From Betaproteobacteria bacterium UBA2293 (GTDB lineage Bacteria > Pseudomonadota > Gammaproteobacteria > Burkholderiales > Rhodocyclaceae): DNA of 15,930 nt. Position numbers and translations under genes: made by a program. The notes beneath the pieces are model-generated. The model saw only the letters and a program-made list of their open reading frames with translations. It was not told the origin of the DNA and did not search any database. This document shows, piece after piece, positions 6,316 through 15,838 of this stretch (the first letter of the stretch is position 1; every line of letters begins with the position of its first letter). The DNA is taken from positions 14,618 through 30,547 of the forward strand of contig DDWF01000056.1 in assembly GCA_002345845.1 (NCBI GenBank), read 5' to 3'.

Positions 6316-7947
6316 TCAACCGTTAAGCCTGAAGTGAGTCAGTTTGCGGCGGAGGACCGCCGAGGTTTTCTGGAAGTCGGCGGTCAGTTGTTCGATGGCG
6401 GCGATGTCGGCCGACTGGGCATCGATCGCCTGGGCAATATGCTCGACATTGCGGGCGATATCGTTGGCCGCCACGCCTTGTTCCTTCGACGTGTCGGCAA
6501 TCGCCTGGGCCCGCTCCAGGGCACGTTGCGATGTGGTCTGGATCAGCGACAGCGCGTCGCGTACCGATTGAACCTGCTGCACGCCGTCGCCCATCAGGCT
6601 GCAACTTTCCTGCATGGTGCTGACGGCGCTGCCGATCTCGTTCTGAATGGCCTGGATGGTGCTATCGATTTCCATCGTCGCCTTGGCCGTGCGCTCCGCC
6701 AATTTGCGCACTTCGTCGGCGACCACGGCGAAACCACGCCCCTGCTCGCCGGCGCGGGCGGCCTCGATGGCCGCGTTGAGCGCTAACAGGTTGGTCTGGT
6801 CGGCAATGTCCTTGATCACGCCGGCCATGCTGCCGATTTCCTGCGAACGCTGGTTCAGCATTGATACCGCGTCGCCGGCGGCACGGACACGGTTGGCGAT
6901 CTGGCCGATTTCGACGACGGCATCCTCGGCGGCGTGGCCGGCCGCGGCGGAGGTGCGTTGATTTTCGCTGGACGCGTCGACGCCTTCGCGGGCGTTCAGC
7001 GCCGCCTCATTGATGGCGACGGTGATTTGCTGCAGCGTCGCGGCGGCGGCGGACGATGCGTTGCCCAGGCTGGTTTGCGCCTCGCTCACATGCTGCATGG
7101 CTTGCTGCAGGCCGTTGGCGCCATCGGCCACGCGCTGGGCGCCGGACTGGGTTTCATGGAGCACGGTTTCGACGTCGATGGCCAGGGCGTTGATGCCTTG
7201 CGCTACCGTGGACAGCAGTCCCTGGCCCTTGACCGCAACATGGGCCGAGAAGTCGCCATGGCGTTGCATGCTGTTCACATCCTCGGACACGCCCTTCAGG
7301 TCGTTGAACAAGCGCGGCAGCCAGATCAGCAGTGGGATGGCCAGGGCCGTCAGCAACAGGCCGGCACTTCCCCAGAGCAGACCGGGAATCCCGAGTTGCG
7401 GGGCGACGAGCAGGCCGCCGCTGGCAGCCAGACCGAGTAGCAGGGCCAGCCGTATTCGGGCAATCAGGCCGAAGCGGGACAAAATCGCCAACAAGCCGGT
7501 GGCCGAGGGCTGGCCGTGGAGTACGCCCAATCTGCCATTGCCCTCTCTGAGTCGGGCGTAGAAGGCTTCGGCCGCTTGCACGGCGGGACGTGAAGGGCGC
7601 CGTCGCACCGAGCCGTAGCCGACGACCGTGCCGTTTTCGCGAATCGGTGAGACGTTGGCTTCGACCCAGTAGAAGCCGCCATCCTTGCGCCGATTCTTGA
7701 CCAGCCCGCACCAAGGCTGGCCGGCTTTCAGGTCGCGCCACAAGTCGGCGAAGGCGTCCGCCGGCATCTCCGGGTGGCGGACGATGTTGTGGGGCTTGCC
7801 GACGAGTTCGTCGCGGGTAAAACCGCTGATGTCGACGAAGGCGTCATTGACCGAAGTGATGACGCCTTTGAGGTCGGTGGTCGAGTAAATGAACAGATTC
7901 TCGGGTAACAGCGTCTCGACCGAGGTCACGGGTTGATTGTTGCGCAT
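6316..7947 (-). CDS. Aer-like PAS methyl-accepting chemotaxis (energy taxis) receptor
   Basis: The product is 543 residues. An N-terminal PAS domain (18-115) follows E. coli Aer closely: NIVRHPEMP with Arg57/His58 at the same numbers as Aer's FAD-binding residues, then [20 protein letters not shown] and [10 protein letters not shown]. Two hydrophobic helices (about 163-181 and 188-210) form a membrane hairpin without a periplasmic domain, as in Aer. A HAMP-like linker and long coiled coils follow. The signalling tip is [20 protein letters not shown] (379-398), which contacts CheA and CheW. The C-terminus ends in LNG with no CheR/CheB-tethering pentapeptide. It should sense cell redox or electron-transport state through FAD and steer motility. 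A strong ribosome binding site (GGGAGGTGG, complement of 7952-7960) fixes the start. A candidate promoter and palindrome lie upstream. Confidence 0.94.
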   Translation of the reverse strand: MRNNQPVTSVETLLPENLFIYSTTDLKGVITSVNDAFVDISGFTRDELVGKPHNIVRHPEMPADAFADLWRDLKAGQPWCGLVKNRRKDGGFYWVEANVSPIRENGTVVGYGSVRRRPSRPAVQAAEAFYARLREGNGRLGVLHGQPSATGLLAILSRFGLIARIRLALLLGLAASGGLLVAPQLGIPGLLWGSAGLLLTALAIPLLIWLPRLFNDLKGVSEDVNSMQRHGDFSAHVAVKGQGLLSTVAQGINALAIDVETVLHETQSGAQRVADGANGLQQAMQHVSEAQTSLGNASSAAAATLQQITVAINEAALNAREGVDASSENQRTSAAAGHAAEDAVVEIGQIANRVRAAGDAVSMLNQRSQEIGSMAGVIKDIADQTNLLALNAAIEAARAGEQGRGFAVVADEVRKLAERTAKATMEIDSTIQAIQNEIGSAVSTMQESCSLMGDGVQQVQSVRDALSLIQTTSQRALERAQAIADTSKEQGVAANDIARNVEHIAQAIDAQSADIAAIEQLTADFQKTSAVLRRKLTHFRLNG

Positions 7948-8036
7948 GTTTCCACCTCCCCCTTTTTGCTGCTGTGGTCATACACACTTCTGGCGCGATG
8001 CGGACTTGTAAGCGCCTCACTTCCAGGGCGTTGATT

Positions 8037-8064
8037 GTTATATTTTGAGCAAGTTTGATATCAC
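8037..8064 (-). promoter_or_regulatory. Candidate sigma-70 promoter of the Aer-like receptor gene
   Basis: On the minus strand, GTGATA (complement of 8059-8064) and TATAAC (complement of 8037-8042) are 16 bases apart. They match the -35 and -10 consensus at 4/6 and 5/6. They sit in an AT-rich patch within otherwise GC-rich DNA, about 90 bases upstream of the ATG at 7947 and downstream of the metY terminator. No sigma-28 flagellar-type sequence was evident by eye. Confidence 0.35.
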
Positions 8065-8072
8065 TGGAAGAC

Positions 8073-8086
8073 ACTATAAATATAGT
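8073..8086. promoter_or_regulatory. Palindrome ACTATAAATATAGT, candidate operator
   Basis: This is a perfect 6+2+6 inverted repeat made only of A/T with one G:C pair per arm. It lies 8 bases upstream of the candidate -35 of the chemoreceptor promoter and downstream of the metY terminator. The position suits an activator site or UP-like element. It could also simply be part of an AT-rich promoter. Confidence 0.3.
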
Positions 8087-8118
8087 ACCGAATTGCCCGG
8101 CACGTCAGGCTCGCCGGC

Positions 8119-8147
8119 AAAAAAGAACCCGGCATCGGGCCGGGTTC
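8119..8147 (-). terminator. Rho-independent terminator after metY
   Basis: Read on the minus strand, GAACCCGGC and GCCGGGTTC form a perfect 9-bp stem around a 5-base loop, followed directly by six T (complement of 8119-8124). It begins 24 bases after the metY stop and separates metY from the chemoreceptor gene. It is the only textbook intrinsic terminator I see in the window. Confidence 0.9.
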
Positions 8148-8171
8148 GTTGGCTGTCCAGGTGAGCTGGAC

Positions 8172-9455
<1,284 letters not shown>

Positions 9456-9500
9456 GCGCGTGTCTCTCTTGGTTTTGGAATCGGGAGCGAAAGTTTAGCA

Positions 9501-9515
9501 GGGCGCATGGCGCCC
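9501..9515. repeat. Small GC hairpin upstream of metY
   Basis: GGGCGC and GCGCCC flank a 3-base loop, in the 96-base gap between the unknown gene and metY. On the minus strand it is followed by TGCTAAACTTT, so it may be a weak terminator or attenuator for transcription coming from the unknown gene. The T-run is imperfect. Confidence 0.35.
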
Positions 9516-9551
9516 CGAACGCGCAATCTTTGACGGCAAATCGATAGCGAC

Positions 9552-10406
9552 TCAGATCAGTATGTAGCGATGATTGTGTGTTTCGCGCTGCAGGGCGGCG
9601 GCGGCTTCCTTGGCCGAGAAGCGGACCAGGCTGACCTGCCATTGCCGGCGGTCGCTGCAGTGCAGCAGCGGCAACTCGCCGGGTGTGGCGGGATTGTCAC
9701 CGGCTGGCGCCTGCAACTGGAAGAAGCATTTTGGCGTGGACAGCCAGGTCAGCAGGCCGTGCAACTGATTTTCCGGGGTCAGTTCACGGGCGGCATAGAC
9801 GTACTCGGGTTGCGGCTCGCCGGCCATGACGCGGGCAGCGTCATGCTGCAGGTTCCATTCCCATTCGATTTTCAGCATCCGGTCCTTGCGCCGCAGCTTG
9901 CCGACATGTTCGGCAAAATCGAGCAGCAGACGGTCGAAGGCAGCTAAACGCAGCATCTCGCGGGTGTCGTCAGCGTCGCCAGCGAGGCTGCGCAGCGTGT
10001 GGTCGGCAAATATCGGCGTCGCCTCGGGGCCATTGCCGGCCTTCTGGCGCATGCCGAGCAGGGCATGCACTTCGTCGTGGCCCGCTGACAACAGATGCGG
10101 CAGCGCTTCCTTGACCGCCAGGCTACGCCCGAAGGCGCGATCAATGTCGGCTTCTTCGGCAATCATTCTGGCCAGTTGGGGAATGCTTTCGAGATTCTTG
10201 ACAGACAGCTCGATGGGGCCGGGGATGCTGGAAATCTGCTGAGAGAAATAGGCCAGTGCTTCTTCGGCTGCCGGAATCAGTTGTTCGGCGAAGTTCGGTA
10301 CTTCCGCGATGTCGTTGCCGACGGCAGCAAGAATGCGCGGCAGCAAGGGGTGTTGTTTGGCGGTGGAAGTGGCAGGCCGGATCAGGCGGACGAGTTTGCC
10401 AAGCAT
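9552..10406 (-). CDS. Conserved-looking hypothetical cytoplasmic protein
   Basis: The product is 284 residues from the ATG at 10406. I do not recognise it. There is no signal peptide or membrane helix. The first 190 residues look mostly alpha-helical, with acidic and leucine-rich stretches (AEEALAYFSQQISSI, TREMLRLAAFDRLLLDFAEHV). The last 90 look mixed, with KIEWEWNLQHDAARVM, a possible strand-rich segment around CFFQLQAP, and ending HNHRYILI. Codon use and GC resemble its neighbours. The frame opens at an ATG at 10433, but only the ATG at 10406 has an upstream AGGAG (complement of 10417-10421, 10 bases away), so I chose that. A good promoter lies about 105 bases upstream. It is followed by metY on the same strand, but the 96-base gap with a hairpin suggests separate control. 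No function is proposed. Confidence 0.75.
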   Translation of the reverse strand: MLGKLVRLIRPATSTAKQHPLLPRILAAVGNDIAEVPNFAEQLIPAAEEALAYFSQQISSIPGPIELSVKNLESIPQLARMIAEEADIDRAFGRSLAVKEALPHLLSAGHDEVHALLGMRQKAGNGPEATPIFADHTLRSLAGDADDTREMLRLAAFDRLLLDFAEHVGKLRRKDRMLKIEWEWNLQHDAARVMAGEPQPEYVYAARELTPENQLHGLLTWLSTPKCFFQLQAPAGDNPATPGELPLLHCSDRRQWQVSLVRFSAKEAAAALQRETHNHRYILI

Positions 10407-10517
10407 GGACGCAGGACTCCTGGTGGAAAGCATGACGGGCGGCGTCGGGGAGTGGGGCCGGTGTCTGCCAAGCGGGACGGCCCTGTTGTTGGATACGTGA
10501 TCCTGTTATGGGCGAAG

Positions 10518-10546
10518 GTTGTATTACACGGGCTGCCTTCTGTCAA
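10518..10546 (-). promoter_or_regulatory. Candidate sigma-70 promoter of the 284-residue unknown gene
   Basis: On the minus strand a perfect -35 TTGACA (complement of 10541-10546) is followed after 17 bases by TACAAC (complement of 10518-10523), 4/6 to the -10 consensus. Transcription would start near 10511 and give a leader of about 105 bases before the ATG at 10406. Confidence 0.55.
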
Positions 10547-10552
10547 TGACAG
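10540..10552. promoter_or_regulatory. Palindrome CTGTCAATGACAG over the -35 box, candidate operator
   Basis: This perfect 6+1+6 inverted repeat contains the whole TTGACA -35 hexamer of the promoter above. A repressor bound here would block RNA polymerase. A chance palindrome is possible; no second copy is visible in the window. Confidence 0.35.
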
Positions 10553-10571
10553 CGGCAAGTAACCCCCGGGC

Positions 10572-12494
10572 TCAATCGGCATCGGGCGCTTCCGCCATGC
10601 TGGCGGCGCTGGTGCCGGCCGATGGCCTGATCAGGAAGCGACCGGGACTGACGGCGTCGACCAGGTCGTTTTCCAGTGGCAGCGGTTCGCCTTCCAGGCG
10701 GCTGAGCAAGAGGTCGGCCATCAGCGCCGACCAGACGATGCCGCGGGCGCCGAAGCCCTGTACGCACCACAGGCCGGGTTGCGCCGGCAGATCGCGCAGG
10801 CGCCGGTTGGTGCCGGCGCCCGGCAGTGGCATGGCGCCGACGATGGGCAGACGGTCGGGCGACATCGGGCGGCAGCCGACGCGGCCGCTCAGCGTCGCCG
10901 GATCGAGGCCGGCGGCGAAGTCGGGCAGGGTCAGGCGCAGGCGGGCGAGGTTGTCGTTGTGGTCGGCGAGACGTTCACCGGCGTCGTCGTCTTCGTAGGA
11001 CAGCGAGGCGCCGATCAGGCGCACGCCATCGACTTCCGGCATGGCGTAACCGACCTGGAACAGCACCGTCTCCAGGGCCGGCGTCGCCGTCGCGGGTAGG
11101 TGGCTGACCTGACCGCGGGCCGAACGCTGCGGCAGCCAGGCAAATTGTTCGAAACCCGTGGCGGCGGCGCCGCTGGCCATGATCAGTACCGGCGCTTCGG
11201 CGATCAGGTTGCCGTCGGCGGCGAGGGCGTGCCAGCCATCGCTATGCTGTTCGAGACGGGCGACGGCGGTTGAGAAACGGCAGTCGATGCGCTCGGGAAA
11301 AGCGGCCAGCGCCGCCCGGCAGACTGACGGCGGTTGTACCCAGCCGCCACCGGGGAACCACCAGCCACCGGTTTTCACTGGCTGGCCGAGGCGCCGGCTG
11401 GCCGTGGCGGCATCGACGTATTGCAGAATTTCCGGCGGCAGGCCGAGTTGGTCGACGGCCCGGCGTTGCTGGGCCTCGTGTTCCGCTTCGCGGGCCAGAT
11501 GCAGGACGCCGCATGGTGACCAGCGGGCATCGGGCAGGCGGGCGAGCAGCGCGCGGGCGCTGAGGAAACCGGCACGGGTCAGGCGCGATAGGCGGTTGTC
11601 GTCGGCGCTGGGCAGCGGCCGCAGCATGCCGGCCAGGTTGCAGGAGGCGCCGGTGGCCGGCGCCGCCGCCTGTTCCAGCACGGTGACCTGCCAGCCGGCG
11701 GCGGCCAGGCGATGCGCCGTGGCACTGCCGGCGATGCCGGCGCCGATGACGATGGCCCGCCGTTCGGCCGGCAGCGGCCGGCGTTCCGGCCGCTGCGACC
11801 GGAAACGGGCGACCAGCATTTCCGGCTTGCGGCCAAAGCCGGGGCGGCGTTCCGGATCGAATTGGGCGGCGCTCAAGGCAGCCCGCAACGGGGCGGCGAT
11901 CGACCAGGTGGCCAGCGTCGCGCCGGGCGCGGCCATGCGGGCTAGTCCCTTGCACAGTTTGGGTGTCCACAGCCCGGGATTTTTTGCCGGGGCGAAGCCG
12001 TCGAGGTAGAACGCATCGACCGAGGCATCGATGCTGCCCAATTGCGTCGTCGCATCGCCGAACAACAGGGTCAGCACCAGTTGATCATTGTCGAAATACA
12101 GGCGGTGCATGCCCGGTGTCAGCGGTGGCCACTGTTGCTGCAGTTCTTTGGCCAGACCGGCGAATTCCGGCCAGGCCTGCTGGGCGATGGCCAGATCGGC
12201 GGCAGTGAGCGGATGCTTCTCGATGGAAACGAAATGCAGGCGCCGGCTGCGTTGTCGATCATCGCGCCAGGCTTGCCAGGTGGCGAGGAAATTCAGGCCG
12301 AGGCCGAAGCCGGTTTCGAGGATGACGAAGCGCTGGCGGCCTTGCCAGCGCCGCGGCAGCTCGTTGCCGCCGAGAAAGACGTGGCGGGCCTGGCCAGGGC
12401 CGCCATCGGCCGAGTGGTAGATGTCGTCGAAGCTGGCGGAGTAAGGGGTGCCGTCCGGCGCGAATTCGAGACGGGCGGGGACCAGTTTGTCCAC
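10572..12494 (-). CDS. mnmC: Bifunctional tRNA wobble-uridine modification enzyme MnmC
   Basis: The product is 640 residues, near the usual length for the fused enzyme. The C-terminal FAD domain removes the carboxymethyl group from cmnm5(s2)U34 to give nm5(s2)U34. The N-terminal domain then methylates it with SAM to mnm5(s2)U34 in tRNAs such as those for Lys, Glu and Gln. The methyltransferase part (about 1-235) shows FDDIYHS, the SAM loop [11 protein letters not shown] (60-70) and [11 protein letters not shown] (163-173). The oxidase part (about 245-610) opens with the dinucleotide loop [15 protein letters not shown] (249-263) and closes with [14 protein letters not shown]. The GTG start at 12494 fits alignment with E. 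coli MnmC, which starts at an equivalent place. It lies 36 bases after lysS on the same strand, so co-transcription is likely; that gap is filled by an inverted repeat. Confidence 0.96.
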   Translation of the reverse strand: MDKLVPARLEFAPDGTPYSASFDDIYHSADGGPGQARHVFLGGNELPRRWQGRQRFVILETGFGLGLNFLATWQAWRDDRQRSRRLHFVSIEKHPLTAADLAIAQQAWPEFAGLAKELQQQWPPLTPGMHRLYFDNDQLVLTLLFGDATTQLGSIDASVDAFYLDGFAPAKNPGLWTPKLCKGLARMAAPGATLATWSIAAPLRAALSAAQFDPERRPGFGRKPEMLVARFRSQRPERRPLPAERRAIVIGAGIAGSATAHRLAAAGWQVTVLEQAAAPATGASCNLAGMLRPLPSADDNRLSRLTRAGFLSARALLARLPDARWSPCGVLHLAREAEHEAQQRRAVDQLGLPPEILQYVDAATASRRLGQPVKTGGWWFPGGGWVQPPSVCRAALAAFPERIDCRFSTAVARLEQHSDGWHALAADGNLIAEAPVLIMASGAAATGFEQFAWLPQRSARGQVSHLPATATPALETVLFQVGYAMPEVDGVRLIGASLSYEDDDAGERLADHNDNLARLRLTLPDFAAGLDPATLSGRVGCRPMSPDRLPIVGAMPLPGAGTNRRLRDLPAQPGLWCVQGFGARGIVWSALMADLLLSRLEGEPLPLENDLVDAVSPGRFLIRPSAGTSAASMAEAPDAD

Positions 12495-12496
12495 GA

Positions 12497-12528
12497 GCCG
12501 GGCTTCAGCAGCTGTGCCGCCGCCCGGC
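12497..12528. repeat. Inverted repeat filling the lysS-mnmC gap
   Basis: GCCGGGC (12497-12503) and GCCCGGC (12522-12528) form a 7-bp stem around an 18-base loop. It starts 2 bases upstream of the mnmC GTG and reaches to within 2 bases of the lysS stop, so in mRNA it would cover the place of the mnmC ribosome binding site. No T-run follows, so it is not an intrinsic terminator. GC-rich DNA makes such repeats fairly common. Confidence 0.35.
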
Positions 12529-12530
12529 GG

Positions 12531-14036
12531 TCATTCCGGACGCATCGACGGGAACAGGATGACGTCGCGGATGGCCGGCGAGTCAGTCAGCAGCATGATC
12601 AGGCGGTCGATGCCGATGCCGCAGCCACCGGTCGGCGGCAGGCCGTATTCCAGGGCGCGGATGAAGTCGGCGTCGTAGTACATCGCTTCCTCGTCGCCGG
12701 CATCCTTGGCCTTCATCTGTTCATGGAAACGCGCCGCCTGGTCTTCCGCATCATTCAGTTCGGAGAAGCCGTTGGCGATCTCGCGGCCGACAATGAACAG
12801 CTCGAAGCGTTCGGTGATCTCCGGATTGCTGTCCGAAGCACGGGCCAGCGGCGAGACTTCGACCGGATAGTCGATGATGAAGGTCGGTTCCCAGCAGTGG
12901 GCTTCGGCGCAGGCTTCGAACAGTTGCAGCTGCAGGCTGCCGAGGCCGCCCGGCTTGACCTTCTCGCCGAAGGCCTGGATCTTGGCCTTCAGCCATTCAC
13001 CATCGGCCAGCTCGGCATCGGTAAATTCCGGGTGCTGGCGCTGGATGGCCTGGTTGATGGTCAGGCGGTGGAAGGGCTTGGACAGGTCCAGCTCGCGGCC
13101 CTGGTAAATGAACACTTCCTTGCCCAGGGCTTCGCGCGCGGCGTGGCGCAGCAGGCCTTCGGTGAAGTCCATCAGCGTGTGGTAGTTCGCGTACGCCTCG
13201 TAGAACTCCATCATGGTGAATTCGGGATTGTGGCGCGGCGAGAGGCCTTCGTTGCGGAAGTTGCGATTGACCTCGAAGACTTTCTCGAAACCGCCGACGA
13301 CCAGGCGCTTGAGGTACAGCTCCGGGGCGATGCGTAGGAACTGCTGCATGTCCAGGGCGTTGTGGTGGGTAACGAAGGGCTTGGCGGCGGCACCGCCGGG
13401 AATCGGGTGCATCATCGGCGTCTCGACTTCCATGAAGCCGTGGCCGCACATGTAGTTGCGGATCGACTGGACGATGGCCGAACGGGCGCGGAAGGTGTAG
13501 CGCGTTTCCTCGTTCATGATCAGGTCGACATAGCGCTGACGATACTTCATCTCCTGGTCGGCCAGGCCGTGGAACTTGTCCGGCAGCGGGCGCAGCGACT
13601 TGGTCAGCAGGCGGATCTCGCTGGCCTGGATGGACAGCTCGCCGGTCTTGGTCTTCATCAGGGTGCCGACGACGCCGAGGATGTCGCCGAGGTCCCAGCC
13701 CTTGAAGGCGGTGTAGCTTTCTTCGCCGACCTTGTCGCGGGCGACGTAGATCTGGATGCGACCGGAGAGGTCCTGCAGGGTGGCGAAGGAAGCCTTGCCC
13801 ATGACCCGCTTCAGCATCATGCGGCCGCCGACCCTGACCTCGACCGGCATGCCTTCCAGTTCCTCGGCCGTTTTCTCGCCGTAGCCCTCATGCAGCTTCG
13901 CCGCGGTGTTCTCGCGCTGGAAGTCGTTGGGGAAGGCCTTACCCGTCTTGCGCCATTCGGCGAGCTTGGCACGACGCTCGGCGATGAGCTGGTTTTCGTC
14001 TTGCTGGACCGGGGTTTGCTGTTCGGCGTTGGCCAT
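12531..14036 (-). CDS. lysS: Lysyl-tRNA synthetase, class II
   Basis: The product is 501 residues, the normal length for bacterial LysS. It charges tRNA(Lys) with lysine in the cytoplasm. An N-terminal helix-rich part (1-60) is followed by the OB-fold anticodon-binding domain (about 63-150; [15 protein letters not shown], then [14 protein letters not shown]). The class II catalytic core (about 165-500) shows motif 1 around [10 protein letters not shown] (201-210), motif 2 VNRNFRNEG with [10 protein letters not shown] (256-279) and motif 3 GCGIGIDRL near the C-terminus. The start is fixed by AAGGA (complement of 14043-14047), 6 bases before the ATG. It probably leads a two-gene unit with mnmC. 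The pairing makes sense, since tRNA(Lys) is also a substrate of MnmC, but adjacency does not prove a functional link. Confidence 0.98.
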   Translation of the reverse strand: MANAEQQTPVQQDENQLIAERRAKLAEWRKTGKAFPNDFQRENTAAKLHEGYGEKTAEELEGMPVEVRVGGRMMLKRVMGKASFATLQDLSGRIQIYVARDKVGEESYTAFKGWDLGDILGVVGTLMKTKTGELSIQASEIRLLTKSLRPLPDKFHGLADQEMKYRQRYVDLIMNEETRYTFRARSAIVQSIRNYMCGHGFMEVETPMMHPIPGGAAAKPFVTHHNALDMQQFLRIAPELYLKRLVVGGFEKVFEVNRNFRNEGLSPRHNPEFTMMEFYEAYANYHTLMDFTEGLLRHAAREALGKEVFIYQGRELDLSKPFHRLTINQAIQRQHPEFTDAELADGEWLKAKIQAFGEKVKPGGLGSLQLQLFEACAEAHCWEPTFIIDYPVEVSPLARASDSNPEITERFELFIVGREIANGFSELNDAEDQAARFHEQMKAKDAGDEEAMYYDADFIRALEYGLPPTGGCGIGIDRLIMLLTDSPAIRDVILFPSMRPE

Positions 14037-14161
14037 GAAAAATCCTTGGAAATGGGGTTTGCTGCGTTAGGCGGCGTAGAACCCTGAATTTTCGCCGATT
14101 TGTGGGGTTGCGGACAAGGTTGGCATGGCCTTGCGTTGTCAGGGTCAATGCTGCAAGGCTT
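14037..14161. other. Gap between the hybrid kinase and lysS, with a stem-loop
   Basis: These 125 bases follow the kinase stop and precede lysS on the minus strand. Directly after the stop, GCCTTGC (14128-14134) and GCAAGGC (14153-14159) can pair around an 18-base loop, but there is no T-run, so termination is doubtful. The lysS promoter should lie here; candidates such as TTGTCC with GAAAAT 18 bases downstream are weak, and I do not call one. Confidence 0.4.
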
Positions 14162-15838
14162 TCATGGCAGACGGCCGAGCAGCCTGCCGACGATGGCCTG
14201 CGCCGTTTCGTAATCGAAGTTCTCCATCGCCCGGCGTAGCTCTTCGTATTGCTCCGGCCAGGTGCCTTTCAGCGGCAGGCGCAGGCGATTGAAGAGCGGG
14301 CCGGCATCGACGTCGCCGGTGCGCAGCAACTCGGCCAGTTCGCCCAGCGACTGGCGATCGGGCGCGGCGCTGGTCGACGCCAGGGGCTCCGCTTCGGCGC
14401 CGGAATTCGCTTCGGCACTCAGATATTTGCCGAGAACGGCATACAGGGCATCCGGTTCCACCGGCTTGGACAGGAAGTCGTTCATGCCAGCATCCAGGCA
14501 GCGTCGGCGGTCCTCACTGTAGGCATTGGCGGTGAGGGCGACGATGGGGATGGTTTCGCCGCCGGGCAGGCTGCGGATGTGCCGGGTGGTGTCGAGGCCG
14601 TCGAGGCCGGGCATCTGGATGTCCATGACGATCAGGTCGAAACGTTCATCCTGGAAGCGCCGGATGGCAGCGAAGCCATCGTCGGCAGTACTCACCGCCA
14701 GACCGGCGGTGGTCAGCAGGTCGGTGCCGATCTCGCGGTTCAGCGGTTCGTCCTCAACGAGCAGGACGTGGCCGTGCAGGCTGTGCCGGGCGGGCGTTGC
14801 CGGCTTCGCGCCGGCGTCCGCCCGGGCGCTGGCGAATCGGGCGGTGATCCAGAAGGTGCTGCCGACGTCCGGCTGACTGTCGACGCCGATTTCGCCGTCC
14901 ATCAGGGCGGCGAGGTGATGGGCGATGGCCAGGCCGAGACCGGTGCCGCCGTATTCGCGCGTGGTCGAGGCATCCAGTTGTTCGAAGGGTTTGAACAGGC
15001 GCGGCAGGTCTTCGGCGTGGATGCCGATCCCGGTGTCGGCAACGGCGAAGCGACAGTGCAGCTTTCCGTCTTCCGCATCGAGCAGTTCGCCGGACAGGTG
15101 GATAGAGCCGGCGCGGGTGAACTTGAGGGCATTGCCGGCAAAGTTGATCAGCACCTGGCGCAGGCGCTTGGCGTCGCCGATGGCCAGTGTCGGCAGCTTG
15201 TCGGCGTCGACCGTTACCTGTAGTCCCTTGCCCAGCGCCTGGTCGCGAATGACCTCGGCTACCGATTGCAGCAGCTCGCCCGGCGCGAAGGTCATTTTTT
15301 CCAGTTCCAGCTTGCCGGATTCGATTTTCGACAGATCGAGGATGTCGTTGATCACCTGCAGCAGATGTTCGGAAGCGCTGGTCACCTTGAGCAGCTTGTC
15401 GCGCTGGTCGGCATCGAGCGGACTTTTCAGCAGCAGGTAGTTGAGGCCGATGATGGCGTTCATCGGCGTCCGGATTTCGTGGCTCATGTTGGCCAGGAAG
15501 GCCGATTTCGCCAGATTGGCCGCTTCGGCAGCGGCTTTGGCTTCGACCAGTTCGTGGGTGCGCTGCTCCACCAGTTGCTCAAGATGATGACGATGCGCCG
15601 CCAGTTCTGCTTCGATCCGGCGCTGTTCGCTGATGTCTTCCTTGATCGCCACGTATTGATTGATCGCCCCGTCGCTGTCACGCACCGGCGAGATGGTCGC
15701 CCGCTCAATGTAGGTGCTGCCATCCCGGCGCTGGTTGATCAACTCGCCGCGCCAGATGTTGCCGGCGGTCAGGGTTTTCCACATCTGGCGGAAGGTTTCC
15801 GGCGGCGTGTCGCCGGATTGCAGGATGCGCGGATTCAC
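14162..15838 (-). CDS. PAS hybrid sensor histidine kinase, N-terminally truncated
   Basis: The product is 558 visible residues. A partial PAS/PAC (1-75) begins mid-domain at NPRILQSGDTPPETF. A coiled coil (75-115) follows. HisKA has NMSHEIRTP with phospho-His120. HATPase_c (about 215-335) has N-box NFAGNALKF, DTGIGI and GGTGLGLA. The receiver (about 356-475) has Glu362/Asp363, phosphoacceptor Asp406, Thr437 and Lys458. The last 70 residues are helical, with no HPt histidine, so a separate HPt protein would be needed to pass phosphate on. PAS domains of this kind normally have about 50 residues before NPRIL. Here the frame hits a TAG 15 bases upstream of the GTG at 15838, and the DNA there belongs to an inverted PAS copy. 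The GTG is therefore probably not a natural start. The gene is either broken or misjoined. Confidence 0.88.
   Translation of the reverse strand: MNPRILQSGDTPPETFRQMWKTLTAGNIWRGELINQRRDGSTYIERATISPVRDSDGAINQYVAIKEDISEQRRIEAELAAHRHHLEQLVEQRTHELVEAKAAAEAANLAKSAFLANMSHEIRTPMNAIIGLNYLLLKSPLDADQRDKLLKVTSASEHLLQVINDILDLSKIESGKLELEKMTFAPGELLQSVAEVIRDQALGKGLQVTVDADKLPTLAIGDAKRLRQVLINFAGNALKFTRAGSIHLSGELLDAEDGKLHCRFAVADTGIGIHAEDLPRLFKPFEQLDASTTREYGGTGLGLAIAHHLAALMDGEIGVDSQPDVGSTFWITARFASARADAGAKPATPARHSLHGHVLLVEDEPLNREIGTDLLTTAGLAVSTADDGFAAIRRFQDERFDLIVMDIQMPGLDGLDTTRHIRSLPGGETIPIVALTANAYSEDRRRCLDAGMNDFLSKPVEPDALYAVLGKYLSAEANSGAEAEPLASTSAAPDRQSLGELAELLRTGDVDAGPLFNRLRLPLKGTWPEQYEELRRAMENFDYETAQAIVGRLLGRLP

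Noticed and set aside
9456..9551. SAM riboswitch upstream of metY
   Set aside because: The gap is only 96 bases and shows just one short hairpin, with no SAM-I or SAM-II-like core that I can recognise.
12042..13337. Long plus-strand open frame antisense to mnmC and lysS
   Set aside because: It mirrors two well-supported genes, has no family character and no ribosome binding site. Such frames are common opposite GC-rich genes.
14128..14159. Intrinsic terminator after the second hybrid kinase
   Set aside because: The stem is 7 bp with an 18-base loop and no following T-run on the minus strand.
14249..15223. Plus-strand open frame opposite the second hybrid kinase
   Set aside because: It is a shadow of the kinase frame with low-complexity composition.
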